Assembly: GCF_001522545.3 (NCBI RefSeq) | Contig: NC_031769.1 | Location: 76,190,036-76,254,035, forward strand | Direction of reading: 5' to 3' | DNA from: Parus major | Taxonomy: Eukaryota; Chordata; Aves; Passeriformes; Paridae | DNA length: 64,000 bases | In this document: piece after piece, positions 49,701 through 63,800 of the stretch | Position numbering within the stretch: the stretch's first letter is position 1 | Layout: each line of letters opens with the position of its first letter | Translations under genes and position numbers: made by a program | The notes under the pieces: model-generated | What the model was told of the DNA's origin: nothing | What the model saw: only the letters and a program-made list of their open reading frames with translations | Databases searched by the model: none

Positions 49701-52700
49701 TCAAGATTACTTGCAATAAATCCTGCTATCCACATTAAAATCAAGAATTGCATAGCCTTACATTCCTAAGAAAACATAACAATATTTAAAACATGCAAGT
49801 ACAAATGTACATTCGACATACAAGAACTCATTTCAGCCCCGCCTGAAATGTCATCCTTATTTCCTTCTGTATTTAACCATATAAGCTATTCCTGGGAAGA
49901 TTCCTGTACCCTTGAAAATTTTTCTTAATGATAATGAATTCCAAGATCAGTTCCTTCCATTAGCAAAACTTCTCCTAGTACTTCATGTATGCAAAATTCC
50001 AGGGAAGTCTGTATTAATTGTAGTCATTTGTCATTAATTTAAGAGGACTGGCCTATCTTAAATAATAAAAATTAACAGATGTTCAATGGGAACAAAGAAG
50101 AAGGGTGCCCATTCCCACTGGTTTCACCATGTCAAATTCCAGTCAATACAATACCCAAAAATTTGTACAGAAATATAAGACAACTGAGAAAAGACTGTGC
50201 TTTCAACTAACTCTCGTTGTATAGTTTGATGCAGGAACTTTCCTCAGCAGAAGGAGGGGAGGCAAGATGAGATGAGCAAATGAATTGGTTTTCACTCTCT
50301 TTAGTCCCCCCTGTTTGATGCTGCTTGCAACATGGCAGATGGTGCTGCCACTTCCTCTACATTTGCACATTTCAGAAAGCTTTGCTTTTATTAATCACAG
50401 TGGAAGCAGCTCTTAAACTTCCTGTGATATATCCATGTTGGCTTAAGCATTTCAAAAACAGGTTCAGCTTTTCCATAGTGGAGTCAGACAGTACACCCAT
50501 TGAAAAAGATTCAGCTATACTCAGAAGAAGGGAAACTTATTTTTAGTGAGATAGGAAAAACAGCTGGAAAAAAGAAGAAAAACAAGGCAACATGTATCCA
50601 TACCTTTATGTGTATGCAGCCTAGAGTATCCTCATTCTATTACTTCAGGTGTGCAAGAAACTGAAAGTAGAAAAGTATTTAAAAACTGAAGTAAATTTTA
50701 ATCTAAAGTATATCATTTTCCAAAGTCCTTCTGATGCAGCTTCCAACAAAATCACTACAGAAATTTTGTCTTTACTTTCTTTTACAACTTGACTTTAAAA
50801 TTCCAAATGAAATACATCTGCTTGTTGATTTGCTAGAGGATTCAAACTTGTTGGCGGCATATTTTTTATTTTAATTTCCTTCTATGTAAAATAGAAAAAA
50901 ATAAAAGGGAAAGAAACATTACAGAAATAAAAAGACAATATGCTTCACAGAGCAAATATATTATTGCTCACATTGTTATGTTCCAAAAGCAAGTTTTATT
51001 CTTGTTATATCTCATCTGAGATTTGGTTTAGTGTATGACTTTTCTATTTTGTGCATCTTACTGTCTCTTGTAAGAACAGGAATTCTTACTACAGCCAACT
51101 AACTTTCATAACAAGAAAAAAATTCCAGTGAAGTAGTACAGAGTTATAAATCACAAACTGAGTCAAACAAATTGCATTTTTGCACGATCATTCAGACATA
51201 AATTCACTGGTACTATATTTGGAATATAAAATTTAAAAATATATAGCAAAAGTATCATCTTTCATTATCATCTACCTGGAAGATCTATATTTCATGCCAA
51301 CATCAACAAGTAGAATTATCATGTTTACTAAAACAAGAAGATTGTTAACTATTAAGAGTTCAATAAATCTGTAAACTTACAAGGTGGGGGAAACAATTAT
51401 TTTTCTGTTCAATTTATTCAGGCTTCAGAGATATGAATTATTGCTGCATGTATTTTTGTAGGGCAAAAGAATTACTTTTTTCACATACTGTGACACCTCC
51501 TCAGTTTTTTTCCCTAGAATGAAAGCCAGTGTTTTTTAGATTTTCTTATGCTGTGTACTCTAAAGAAAACATTAAAGTCTAATCAACTTAGCATTTTGTA
51601 AAGATAGCATATGATATAAAACTGCACAGCTAAATCAATCTTTATCACTGTTCATACGAAATGCAGACTGTCATGTAACCTTGATGATGAATCCCATGCT
51701 TAATTAAAAATGTTACAAAAATCTAAAACACAAGCTATAAATTCCAGTTCTATGCTATTGAAAAAAACAAAAACAAAGAAAAAAAGAAGAAGAAAAAAGA
51801 AAAGTATGTTACTCATAGAAAAAGATGGGGCTTTTTAGCTTTCTAAAATTTAGAGTGCATTTAATTGAGAGAAAAAAAAAGAAGTCTCCACTTTCATCCC
51901 ATTTGGAGTTGAGTAGTAGCTCCTAACAGGCTATTTTTTTTTCTCAGAATTGCAACCTGGTGATACTTATTTTACACTCATATCAGAACTCATCCTCAGT
52001 AAAAGCACAAAATTAAGGAAGCGGACCACTAGCAATGTCTAACTAACATTAGAGACAAGGACAAATTTTTAACTTCTTATTTACTTAAGACTTTTAAGAT
52101 TTTACAGAGAAATCTTCATGGCATCAATTCAAATTTTTTTAATGATTATAAGATTATTTTTCCCCCATGTTAATGATTTAATGTACATAATGAAATAGCC
52201 AGCTGGAAAAAAAAATTTTATGTGCTCTTAGACATCTTGAAAGAGGTGGAGTGAATCACACCATGGTTCACTAGACATTTAAAAGTTAGACTAAGTCATA
52301 TTGTCCCAGTGCTTTCTTTAACGAGACCTGAGAGAAAAGATTTCTCCAGAACTTTTCATCTTATATATTTTAGATGCTTAAAATAAGAAAAGTTAGGATT
52401 AAGAACAACTCAATTTTGTGCTACCAAAAATATTGAGAGGCAAAAGCAGCTTGCTTAAACTCAGGAAAACTTACTTTAGAAACCTAAATATAGTGATCAG
52501 TGTCTCATTTCTCTATCGTATTAGTTTTTCTAGGTATAGAAATTAAGTTGGTAACAACCTTTGGCTTGTTTCAAGGCCATGCTCCATTTATTTCATTAAA
52601 ATGGAAAGCTATAAGGCTAATTAAAGGAGAAAATTTGTTCTGTTCTTAATGCTTAAAGAAAATGGAAAGTTATTTGTGCCATGATCATCAAGCTTTAAAT

Positions 52701-55094
52701 CAGCATGTTTGCTCTACCACAGACAATTTTACCTTCATATATCAAATATATACCATACCTTTCGTTTCTTATCTAAGAACTTGCTTCTGTGTATTTATGC
52801 ATTTATTCTTCTTCTCTGCAAACCTGCAGTATGGCACAGGCAGCACTGTGGTTCCTCATCTCTGGTTTAGAGATACTTTGGGAAAGAAGATAGTAAGGAG
52901 CAGAGAAACTGACTCATTAATTTAAAATGAGCCAACATGGTTAAAAAAATAAGAGGGCCACTGATGAGACATGTCTCTTTCTCCTTTCTTTGTGTTCCAT
53001 GCAAGATCCTCCTGAGAATAAGAGAAGAAACATTCTCCTTCTTCTTCTTCCAGTAGTCTTGACTAATTGATTTTTTGCATGTTGCCCTAGGGAGGTCATA
53101 GGTAATAATTGTTTTCTCCTCTAGTAATATAATTCAGTAACACTCATTACATTTGTTGAAAAATTAGGTTTCAAATGTAGAAATTGTGGTAACTTAAGAC
53201 AGTGTATTTACTCCATTCCAGAGGAATATTTCTCATTTTAATTGTATGATACCCACAGCAAAAAGGGAAATAGAGTTCTCCTTTGAGAATAAAACCCAGA
53301 AAGTTACTGGACAGTGACAAAGTTGAATGAAACCTGAGATTACATAGAAAATTAATTTAAATCATCTATAATCTTCTCCTAGATATTGAGCTAGGAGTCA
53401 AGTGGAGGTTGTGCCCCCAAAATCCTAGCTACTTGTGTTTGTAAAATCTATAATGACTGAAAATACAGACATATCTTTGACACTATCATATGTGAGAACA
53501 TATTCAGACGTTGTATCTTTCTATGTATTTGGGGAGAAGTGCTGCAAATTATAGAGGGGCCATGCTTTTTACTTCACACAGCAGGAATATTAAAATTAAG
53601 CATAAGGTACAACTATTAAGCAATTAGTTGTGAGAAATGTTCATTGACAATATCAGCAACTTTGTCACAAACAATTATTCAAGAAAATTTCCCCCACACT
53701 TGATTACCTCTAAAATGAGTAATCTGTGATCATTCATCTGGATGAACATTATGCAAGTGAACTATTAAATCAATAACTTGAAAAATTCAGATATAATTGA
53801 AAAGTCCTTGAAAATACTTGAGATTATTAAAAAGTTCAGCTTATATATAGTCAGTTTATATATAATTAGCATAGTCAAAAAAATTATTGGAAACATGCCA
53901 AAAGTTATACATTCAATGTCAAGAAAAAATCTACAAACACTTAGAATGAAACCAATATTGAGGAAGGACTAGGTTTCTTGAGGAGATAACAACATAAATG
54001 ATATGTCACTGCAGTGGATGACTAAAGAATGAATAGACAAAATATATTGTTAACAAGGAATTATGGAACTACGTGTAGTGGGACCATCCAAACTGGATTT
54101 GTTGGTGAAAAAAAAAAATTACTATTACTAAAACATGGCAATATTAATCTGAATTGTGAATATTAATCTGAATTTTTCTCATTTAATGTAATCTATTGGC
54201 CCTGGTTCCAGACATATTAATTATATCAGATGAGGGAAAGTGGGACAGTCAGATACCTGTTTGCTTTGTCACTTCACAGTACTCATGTATTTATGGTGAA
54301 AGGGATTGTATAGGGATGACTTGTTATATCACAAGGCACAGAAATTGGTATGAAATCCTTTTTCTAACCATTGACAGCTGATTCCCAGCATGGCTTGAGA
54401 CTGGAGGGTCAGCACTGTGCCATCTGTGTCCCTGAGAATCAGAGGGTTTGAGATCAACAACTTCTTCCTGAGCATCAGGATGATGCTGCACCAAAAATGC
54501 CTAATTATGAAAGCCAAGAGCTTTTGGTTTTCCAGTTCTGCTTTTCTCCAATATATCTACAAAACATGGCTATTCAGATTTAGCTATGTTACTTATTTAC
54601 CATTCAGTTATATGTTATTTCACTGTCTCTCTCCCTTTCTGCTCTCAGTTTCTCCCTTTTTCCTCCTGCACTGATGGCTAAGCCTCTAATAATTCAGCTT
54701 AGAAGACACAGTCTCAGGCAGATACAGTAAAAAATCAGTGTCTTGTTCTGGCACCATACAGAGCAAAGCAGATCTGCAAGAACTGTGCAGTTGCTGAAGT
54801 CAGAATGGTGCTAGGACAATACAAGCAGAAAAAAAATACCAAACAGAAGAACAGAGCTGTTAATATTGCCAGAATAGCACCCCTCACTGTCAAGCACTCC
54901 ACCAAAACCCATCCCACAAATATAACCTGACCTCCCCAAAACCCCCAACCCAGCAAGAACAGCTCACACCCTTCCCCCACCCTCCTCACCCACCCCCCAA
55001 CTGTTTATGTTCTATTTTTGTCTCCTTTTATGACTTACAGGCACCAAATATTGATTCAGTAATTAGTTGCTTTTTTCCACAAGTTTGGGGTATA
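43701..55094. other. Unique AT-rich non-coding DNA
   Basis: More than 11 kb has no recognised gene or transposon. The longest frame (44796-45125, minus, 109 codons) is hydrophobic and Leu/Phe-rich, as expected for chance AT-rich translation. Simple features are A-rich patches at about 49040-49090 and 51768-51805 and a 16-bp tandem duplication at 54140-54174. At 52830-52892 there is a 63-nt stretch framed by splice-like signals, discussed separately. Confidence 0.5.
54140..54174. repeat. 16-bp tandem duplication with 3-bp spacer
   Basis: AATATTAATCTGAATT occurs at 54140-54155 and again, identically, at 54159-54174, separated by GTG. The perfect identity points to a recent local duplication. 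Confidence 0.9.
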
Positions 55095-55136
55095 TTTAGC
55101 TAAAGGATCTTCAAAGGTTCCTTCCAGCCTCCATCA
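55095..55136 (+). mobile_element. Possible CR1-type 3' tail remnant
   Basis: The string 'agctaaaggatcttcaaagg' followed by 'ttccttccagcctccatc' resembles the sense-strand CR1 end that normally reads 'gatgatctccagaggtcc' and then 'cttccaaccc'. It is too short and diverged to be sure, and no terminal octamer repeat follows. Confidence 0.35.
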
Positions 55137-56799
55137 TCCCGTTGCATTGTATTGGGAGAAAAAAGTAGAGGAAGTGGGAATGAAGAAATGAAGCTCAGCA
55201 TGGGAAAAAATAGAAAGTGGGGTTAAAGGTGTTTTGCACCATCTGACTCTGTTTTAGGTGTCAATAAATTAAATCAATTTTGCTCATGTAAACAAATTTT
55301 TCCTAAGTTGATCCTGTTTTCCCCATGACAATTGCTAAGTGATCTTTCTGTGTTCATCCTGTTTCCTGCACATGTTCCTCTGAGGAGGTGAGTGAGGCAG
55401 TGACTGGCTGGGCATTTGGCTGTTAGCTAGGGCTGAATCACCATACCACAGAAAGAAAGACCCATGTCCATGCTCAGCACACAGGAACAGATGAAAGGTG
55501 TTGAGTTCCATCAGTCTGAAAGACTTCAAAGGAAGCAGCAATGTTGGCAGCCCTAATAAAGACATCAGTAAGAGCATTGGCAACTCAGATGAATCTCCTG
55601 GAAATGCAATTCACAACACTGCAATAAAAAATACCTTTTTTGTCATTCTATAGCACAAACAGGGTTAATAATTAAATTGAAAAATAGACCTGAATTAATT
55701 AGTTTCAGTATAATCAACAAAAGAGATGCAACAAGTTATTTTCATATATGGATTATCTTCTTTCCTTGAACCTCTTTTCTTTGCCTGCTGTAGAAACTGT
55801 TCTGTGTGCCTCTCGCTTTCTGCACCTATGAAGTTGTAGCTTCTCTTTTTTTTAAAATGTGTAATCCCATATTTGAAACCTTTCAAAAAGAAAAGATTTA
55901 GATGCTTTTCTTTTGTTACTTCTCTACAATAGTCTACTGAATCTAGCCATTTGGGCAACATTTGTGAAACAAATATTTACTTAAAATGAAATAACATGTA
56001 TTATCATTTATTAAAAAAAACACATTAAACCCAAACACAACATTTATTTTCATAGGAGTGTCAAGCCTCTGGTTTCATTGGAACAGACCAATATAAATGA
56101 GGAAGCTGCTGAGACTATCTGCTGAAAACATATGTCTCACTCTCAAATATAAAAAGGCCTAGAAAAAGGCCACCCATGACAGGGTTTAAATGGCTGATTC
56201 CTTGTCCTTAAGAAATGGATGAATGAAGAAGGAGAATCACATTTCCCTGGAAACAGATGATTGTTTGTTTCTCTCTTAGAAGAAAAGAATTGGAAACACA
56301 CACGAGTCACTGATACGAAAAAAGAGATGAAAAAATGAAGAGTGAAAGTGCCTAGGACCCATCACTATCTAGCAGCTGAACACTCTAAAATCACAACATA
56401 CTGTTTTTTGTATAAATCATATGTAGCAGAGGACCATAAAAAATATAATGAATCTAAAGAAAGAAGAAGAAATATGGAAAAATATAGAAAGAGAAAACAT
56501 AGCTGTCTCATTGAAGTTCTGAATAGTTAATTATCTTTTGGCTAAAACTCACACTTTTTCTATTCCTCTAAAACACTGAGAGGGTTTTTTAAGACTCACA
56601 GTCAAGCATATTACATTTTGAACTAAATTACTGTTTAAATATTTAATATTTTAATCAGAGATGACTATTTATTTTTTGTGTGTGTGTTCTACAATATTAA
56701 GTATCTGACATAAAAATTCATGTGCTTGTGTGAATCTCTTGTGAATCACATTTTGGGAATTTAGGGTTCATAATATAATCTAGAAAAACATATAATAAT

Positions 56800-56945
56800 G
56801 TATCTAATATTAATCTGTCAATACAATATTACGATTATTGAAAAAATAAATATTACAATATATTTTATATAATTATTCATATTATTGTATTTTACATAAT
56901 AAGCTATTATTATATGAAATATATATGTGATATATGTAGCACATT
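56800..56945. repeat. AT-rich low-complexity patch
   Basis: This is nearly G/C-free sequence with many short TATTA, ATAAT and ATATAT blocks. No clean unit repeats. Confidence 0.7.
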
Positions 56946-59900
56946 CTTGAAAAATATAATTGTCTTAACTTTAATCTGAAAATGAATCATGCTCCTCTTT
57001 AAAGCCATGCAGTATTTTGACTGCTTTTCAGATAATGAACTCAGAGCAATAAAAAATAGTTATAAACATGGCAGGGTATTACTGAACAGAGTAGTACATT
57101 TCCTGAAATGAACTCACCATAGTAGTGATTTCTATAAGGGATAAAATCTTTGTGTCATAGAGAAAGACACTAGAAAACATGAAGAAGCAGTTGCAAACAA
57201 GAAGAGAAGCAGCAGACAGAGAAGACTTTATCAATAGTTGATTAAAGTCAGTAACTGCCTAGTGCCTTGTTCTCCTGGCATTCCTGGAAACAAAAGGCAT
57301 TTATATTTCCCATTCATAAGCAGGATCACAGAACTGAGTATGACAACTGTTTTTCACCTTCATAAAAGAACTGCCCAAACTGTTGGGCGAACAATATTAA
57401 CAGTGGAGCTCTACTACTCTACTTGGTTTTTTATGCAAACTACCAAAAAAAAAAAAAAAAGAATGGGAATAATCTGCTTATAACTGGTGAATTCAATTAT
57501 ATTTTTTATTGAGTTTCTGTTTACTTTAATTGACAGCATACTAGACTGCAACATTTTGTTCTGTGAACATTTGTATAGATTAGAAGATTACATAAGAACT
57601 GGTAATGGAATTTTAACTACAGGAATATAAGAGAGCTACAAGCTTGGTAGAACTGCAATACATTAAACATTTTTTGTTTTATTTCATAAGTAGGAACACA
57701 GACACTAAAATGCAAATGTGGTCATGAAAAAGAGTTTAATTAAGACACACTTCTTTAATATCTATTTAAGATATACTGCAAGTCAATGACTTTGCATATG
57801 CTTGCAAAATGCCTTGTTAAAAACAATTTGCTTCCTTGTGATTTGGCTTTATGAGGTGTCCTCTATGGATACATCTACTACAGAGGTACATTTTTCTACA
57901 CACAATCTTTCAGACTGTTTAAGTTTGCTTATTACAGTCAGCTGTTAACAGTGTATTCACTGTCAACTGCTAGAAGCTGTGACTAGCTGAATGCAGGAAA
58001 TCATAGCAAAAATTAATTGAAGTAATGATTTTGGATGGTCAAGCCCACAGAATAAAGGAAAGATGCACCCACTGAGTAGCACTTAATCACGCTAGAGCCC
58101 CATTTATGTTACCAGCTTGTCTTTCAGGGTCCCTAACTCTGCCCTTACGACCAGCTCTGCAGCTTTTCCATAAGCCACTGCACAGCCAAGTGCACTCCTG
58201 TTTTGGAATATATTCAGTATATATATTCAGAGTGTTGAATATTTGAGCATAAGATGAGTATGCTGGCAATTTGGTTTAGCCAGACTTGTAGGATCTGTAA
58301 CCTTCAGTACAAGAGTATTGTATTATTGCACATGAGAATTATAGCTCTTGAAATCTGAAGATTTTAGTTTTCCTCAAAATTTTCTCTCGAGTAACTGGTA
58401 TTTTGCTGATTTTCCTACACAGGTCAAAGAAAATTTGGACCTTACAGGGGATATATCTTTATAGCTAACACGTACACACCATTCTTCAAAAAAATATGAT
58501 ATTAAAAGAGATAAATCTTAAAAGAAGGTTTAGCATTTCCTGTTGTTAAACACATCAGAACAGAAAGAGAGGCAGCAGACATATTTATGAAATCATGTAG
58601 ATTTCCATATCAACCCAGTAGATATTACAGTAACAGAGACTGAGAAAATAAATGGCTTTGTATTTAAAAGATTTATTTAGGGCTCTATCTCAGAATTTTA
58701 TGGATATTTCCACTTAATTGCTTAACCACAAGAAGCAGTTAAGTAAGATTAATTTTCATTTGCTTGCTTTTATAAGGAAACATGGAAAGACATTTAGCAA
58801 GAATGGGCCATCAAAAGAATATTTTTTTGATTCTGTTGGCATTTTCAATCACTGTTACATTTACAATATTTCTGTGACCTTTTTCTTAACGTGATAAAAA
58901 CTAATGCCATAACAGGGAACAGTTTTACCTGTAAGAACCATATTTTAATAGGTTAGATTAGTTCTATTTATTGCTGGCATCCCTTGGACTTCTATAAGGA
59001 AAATAAAATTTTATATTAAAAATTTTTTACCATTAAAAAAGAAATCGTATGTGTAAAATTCCATTTGTACTTTTAAATTGCAACTGGGAAGTTTTTTCAG
59101 ACATATGAAGCTAAATATGTTAACAAAACTCTTTTTTTGGAAATCTTTGCAAAAATAAATGGCACAATGTATCACATTGTCAGTAATAATTAAGGAAGAA
59201 AAAGAAAGTACTTTCCTAACAGAATTATTATAATCTCACAATTGAATGTTGTTTAAACAAGAGATAGAAAGCAAACCATGACATATCATGTCTTAGCTTA
59301 TCAGCTACAGAATTGCTGGATCAGATTCACTGAAGCAAATACTTGAGACCATAAACTATGTTTTTCTGGTCCTTCCAGGAGTTCAGAAGCAGCAACCCTG
59401 GATTTACTGCCCAAATCCATCAGATAGAATGAGTCCTAGCTTCTCAAAGACTATTTGTGCAATGTGCTCTCTGGAATAAGAAATTATTGAAATTATTATA
59501 TGAAACTCAGCTACTGCAGATGTGAGAGGTTCATGCATGCTCATTCTGGAAAACATACTTATGTGTAAAGAGATAAACTTACAAGTGAGGCAGATGTTGG
59601 TATAATGTATGTCACTGTGAAAGCTGCTATAAACCACATTAACAGAGTGATATTTATTGGTATTTTCCACGTATGTCTAAAGGTATTTACCAACACAGCA
59701 TGGATGGCATAGCCCTGGCAAAAGCAGCACTAATCACAGGCATCAATGCAGGAATAAAGTGTGGACAATTTCAAAATATCCGGCACATTGTGGTAACTTG
59801 CAGATCCTTTGCATATCTTCTTTCTGAAAATCACTAAGGCAATGCTTTTTTACCAGTTTATGCAAGTGGAGAATAAAATTGCGAAGTCTTGGGTAGAAAT

Positions 59901-61269
59901 GTTACCACTACCCAAAAAATTGAAGACAAGATATAAATCAATTTCCTTATATTCTTCTCCCCACTTTCCCCTAAAGAAGAGAGTCAATTTAGTCTGAAAA
60001 GAACACTTGATTTACAGCAATAGAGATGACTTACGATATATATCTATGTACAGCTAATGTATATCAGGCTGTCTCCAGTAAAAAATCTGAATGCTTTATA
60101 CATTTTCTTGCTTTAAAACTTCATTCAATGTGTAATTGTAATTTTCTTCAGAGTTCATACCCTTTTCAGTGACTCCACAGAAACAAACCACAAGCAGCTG
60201 CATGAGATTTTACTGAGTGATCAACAAATCTCCCCCTTGCATATGCTTTTTACTTCCTTTTGTTATGCTCTTCATACCTCATGATTTGCACTGTTTGACA
60301 CACGAATGTTAGTACTGCTAAAGAATAACCTGCCTTTCAGATTCCATCTGATTTAATACCACCCTTCTGAGCAGAGAGAGAACATCAATAACAGGGAGAG
60401 ATAGTTTATCACATCTCAGATCATGCACAAAATTATTTTGGAGGTTGCCTAACAGTCAGTGAGATGTGCTGTCAAGGAGAAAGGCTAATAAAAGCTGTGA
60501 CAACCCAGTTTGTTCCTGTCAGTGCAGAATGTGCAGAGAATTGCTTTACTTCAAAGACACTGTTACAAACTTAAAAATTGTTCAATTTTCTACAAAATTT
60601 TACAAGTCCCAGAAATCCACAACCAGATTCTGGAAATCTACCAGCATATTTGGGAAAGGAAGGACTTTCAGCACTTTTCAGTTTTCAAGATATTACTGCA
60701 GGAAGACAGGATTATGTGTCATAGGTGCCAAAAGCTTACTCTTGTTGAAATGTTGTATTTTTCATGAGCCACCATTTTTAAGGATAGAAATAAAGGAACT
60801 TAATCTTCAAAAGGACCAGTATAGTATATCATTTTAATAGGGTAGAGAAGAGGGAATTTTGACCAAAGATTACTATCTGCATTTTACCTTACAAATTCTC
60901 ACTGTACTTTCAGTAGAGGTTTCTGCTCACCATTTATTTTCAGCTTCATACTGAAAATACTTGTAAATTAATACCCTAGACCTGTACATATCCTGGTGAG
61001 GCACAATGCAGAAGACATGTTTTAAGAAGACCAGCTTAATTCAGTTTTCTCCTCCTCTGATAATATTTAAATTTCTGACAATATATGTTCAGCTCAGGAC
61101 TATGTGACTGTGTGACTGACTCAGGTCACATACTCCTCATTCCCTTATTTGTTTCTTGTACAGAAGATCTGCCACCCTACCTCAACCCAGATGAAATTAT
61201 TTTACAGTTCAAAAAAAGATAGGCTAGCCAGTTCCCACTTAGATTCTCCTACAGCTGATAGGCAGAGAA

Positions 61270-61317
61270 TTCTCTATTCTCAATTTCTCTATTCTCAATA
61301 GGCAAAGAATAGAGAAA
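61270..61317. repeat. 14-bp direct repeat overlapping a 12-bp hairpin
   Basis: TTCTCTATTCTCAA occurs at 61270-61283 and 61285-61298. The second copy also pairs with an inverted arm: TTTCTCTATTCT (61284-61295) against AGAATAGAGAAA (61306-61317), with a 10-nt loop. One motif is thus present three times in two orientations within 48 bp, typical of a local replication template switch. Confidence 0.88.
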
Positions 61318-61504
61318 ATTAATGGTAGGTGGGTGGGGAAGTGCTGTATCTGACCCTGTCGTTCCCTTCCCAAGAAGCATGTTGGCCATGAGCATACAAA
61401 TGCCAAAGCATATCCTGGAGGCTTAGGCTCTAGATATCCAGGCTGTGGACCTGCTCAGAATAAGTACAGCTCTCTTACAGCATCTGAAACTCTAGTTCAA
61501 ATTG

Positions 61505-61557
61505 TGTGTGTGTGTGTGTATCTGTGTGTATCTCTGTGTGTGTGTGTGTGTGCGCGC
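61505..61557. repeat. (TG)n microsatellite, interrupted
   Basis: Two TG runs are separated by TATCTGTGTGTATCTC and end in GCGCGC. The alternating purine-pyrimidine run is the kind of sequence that can adopt Z-DNA. It is a common vertebrate simple repeat. Confidence 0.92.
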
Positions 61558-63800
61558 AGAGGACAAGGATAGACTGCTGAAAAGTCCAGTTTTGCTTCAG
61601 TAAATATTCAGGGTAAAATTCATAACTGAAAGGAGAACCAGTGAAAATTTATGAAATTAATTTCCTAGCAAAGTAGAACTGGACCAGCTAACCTTTCAAA
61701 GTTGCTTTCAATCATTTTGTGTGGAGCTCCATAATAGTTATATTTTTGTTTTCACCAAAAATGATTTTAATGAAAAACAGAGAGTATTCGAAAATGACAA
61801 CTGTATGCTTCTAACAGTCAAGGGAGAGCCTGCAATGACAAAGCATAGGAAAAGTACTCTGTTTTAAGAAAAGTAATAAATTAAAATGCAGTCTAGATTA
61901 TGGAGAAACATAAAGATCTCTGATGTATGAAATTCAGAAAGCAGATATATCTGAACATTTTTAAATATAACATTGTTACTTTGGCATAATAGGAAACTGG
62001 CTGATATGCTATTTATTTATTGATGAAGCCCATCCTAATGGGTTTCAAAATGACTGCTGTTAGATAAAATTTCAGAGGAGTGAATTATTTAATGTTCCTA
62101 AATGGCACACTTGACTGCCTGCCACATTTTTGCAGTAAAACATCCGAAGACAAATATACTACTTAATTATACCAAAATCAGCAGATGAGAAAGAAGCCCT
62201 TATTTGATTAAAAAAAATTAACTCCATGATGACAGAAACTGTATATTAAGCAGCAATATAATGAAAAAGAATCATTACCTGAGCATTAAAATAATGAAAT
62301 CTTAATATCAATAATGATAACAATACCAATATGAGTTATGGGAAGACTTTTCTTGTTGCTCAGATGTTGAGCACAGCAGGAGCTGAATGCTTCTTAGATA
62401 TTATGCAGCTCAGCTACAAGATATATCAAGGCTAAGATTCATGCCCATAGAGTTATGATTAGATCCCATAATCCTCACTATTATGAGGGGACATGAATGA
62501 TATTACACAAGAGGATTTAAGCAATAAAGACTTTTAACAGTTCTGATTCCCTTTCAAAGCACAAGTACATAAACAGCTTGGTTACTACAGCCACTTCTTA
62601 GCAACAGGAATCAGAGAATAATGGCCCACAAAGACAAAGCAGTAAGATCAGCAGTAACAAATACAGCACACAAAGGTTGTCAGTAAAGCAGATGAGACTT
62701 TTAATATGTGAGCACCTCCTGCCACATATAGGGAGCTGGCATGTAGACATGCAGGGAGAATGTCATACAGTGTGCATAGAAATTACTCAACATTGACTCA
62801 AAAAGCAGAAAGTTTAACTTGTTCTGTGTCATCAAAAATGAGCAAGTTCAAGAATAGTCAGGAAATATTGGAAAATATAAAAATATTTAAACGCCCTCTC
62901 AAGAAATGAAGAAATTAAAGAGAAATGGAGAAGGCAGAGGACAAGAGAGGAGGGCAGGGAGATGGCCAGAATTGAGAAGATTTTAGAGCAGAATGGATAA
63001 AGGAAGTAGTGTCCAGGTCTTGTTAAGTTTAGTTGTCCATGGCTCATGGTGACATTCATTTGTCCATGGAGCTTTAAAACATCATTTCCTGTATTTGTTC
63101 TTTAAGGGTTAAATGTCTCTCCTTCACAGACCCACTGATTTTCAGTAGGTGATTTAGTGATACATTTAAGGGAAATGTTTATGACTGAACATGAAAATTG
63201 TACAGGTTAGTGGAAGTTCCTATACTGAGAAGGGGCAGACAATTCTAGTCCATTCTTGAGTTTTTAAACCATTTTATTTAACTGGAACAACTGGAAATCC
63301 AGATGCAGCACAGACAGCAAGTATGAGATCTACATTCTTCAGCTGATTTTCATCATGCTTTACTCTTTTTAGGCTTGGCCTTGATTTTTTTCAAAATGTA
63401 ACATTCTAAGAATCTTCACTGTTTCTTTGATCCCCAGATCTTACTTTGAACAGTACTGTCTCTTCTCCAATGTTTTTGGTATAATGCAATCCCTAGGACA
63501 TTATACAACAAATAAAGACAGTGTAAATCCTTCTAGTTTTCAGGAAAAAATAAAACAACAAAAAAAAAAACAAAAAAAAAACCCCAGCAAAGTTTGAGGA
63601 ATCTATAATAGGATAATTAAAATAATAAATAGAGTGGAAAGCTACAATGAGGCTACTGCTATCTGACAGGATTGTTTAATTTTTTTTCTCTCCCCACTGG
63701 GATCAGATGGAAAACTTGGAAGCATGTGGCACAGACAGTACTAAGATGGAGGTAGTTTTGTTTTTACAACTATACATCACATAGTTCATAAGTAAAAAAA

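Larger units (their letters stand above)
55137..63800. other. Unique AT-rich non-coding DNA
   Basis: No gene or confident transposon is seen. The longest frame (60466-60837, plus, 123 codons) overlaps another frame and has no recognisable motif. Contents include an AT-rich patch at about 56800-56945, a poly(A) run near 57446-57460, the direct/inverted repeat at 61270-61317 and the TG repeat at 61505-61557. A further A-rich run lies at about 63546-63582. Confidence 0.5.

Noticed and set aside
54735..54989. C-rich stretch considered as a nuclear mitochondrial insertion
   Set aside because: The strand bias is reminiscent of mitochondrial DNA, but I could not match it to any mitochondrial gene or tRNA, and the open frame there has no mitochondrial protein character.
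60466..60837. A 123-codon plus-strand open frame
   Set aside because: It overlaps another frame of similar length, shows no motif, signal peptide or recognisable family, and fits chance in a window of this size.
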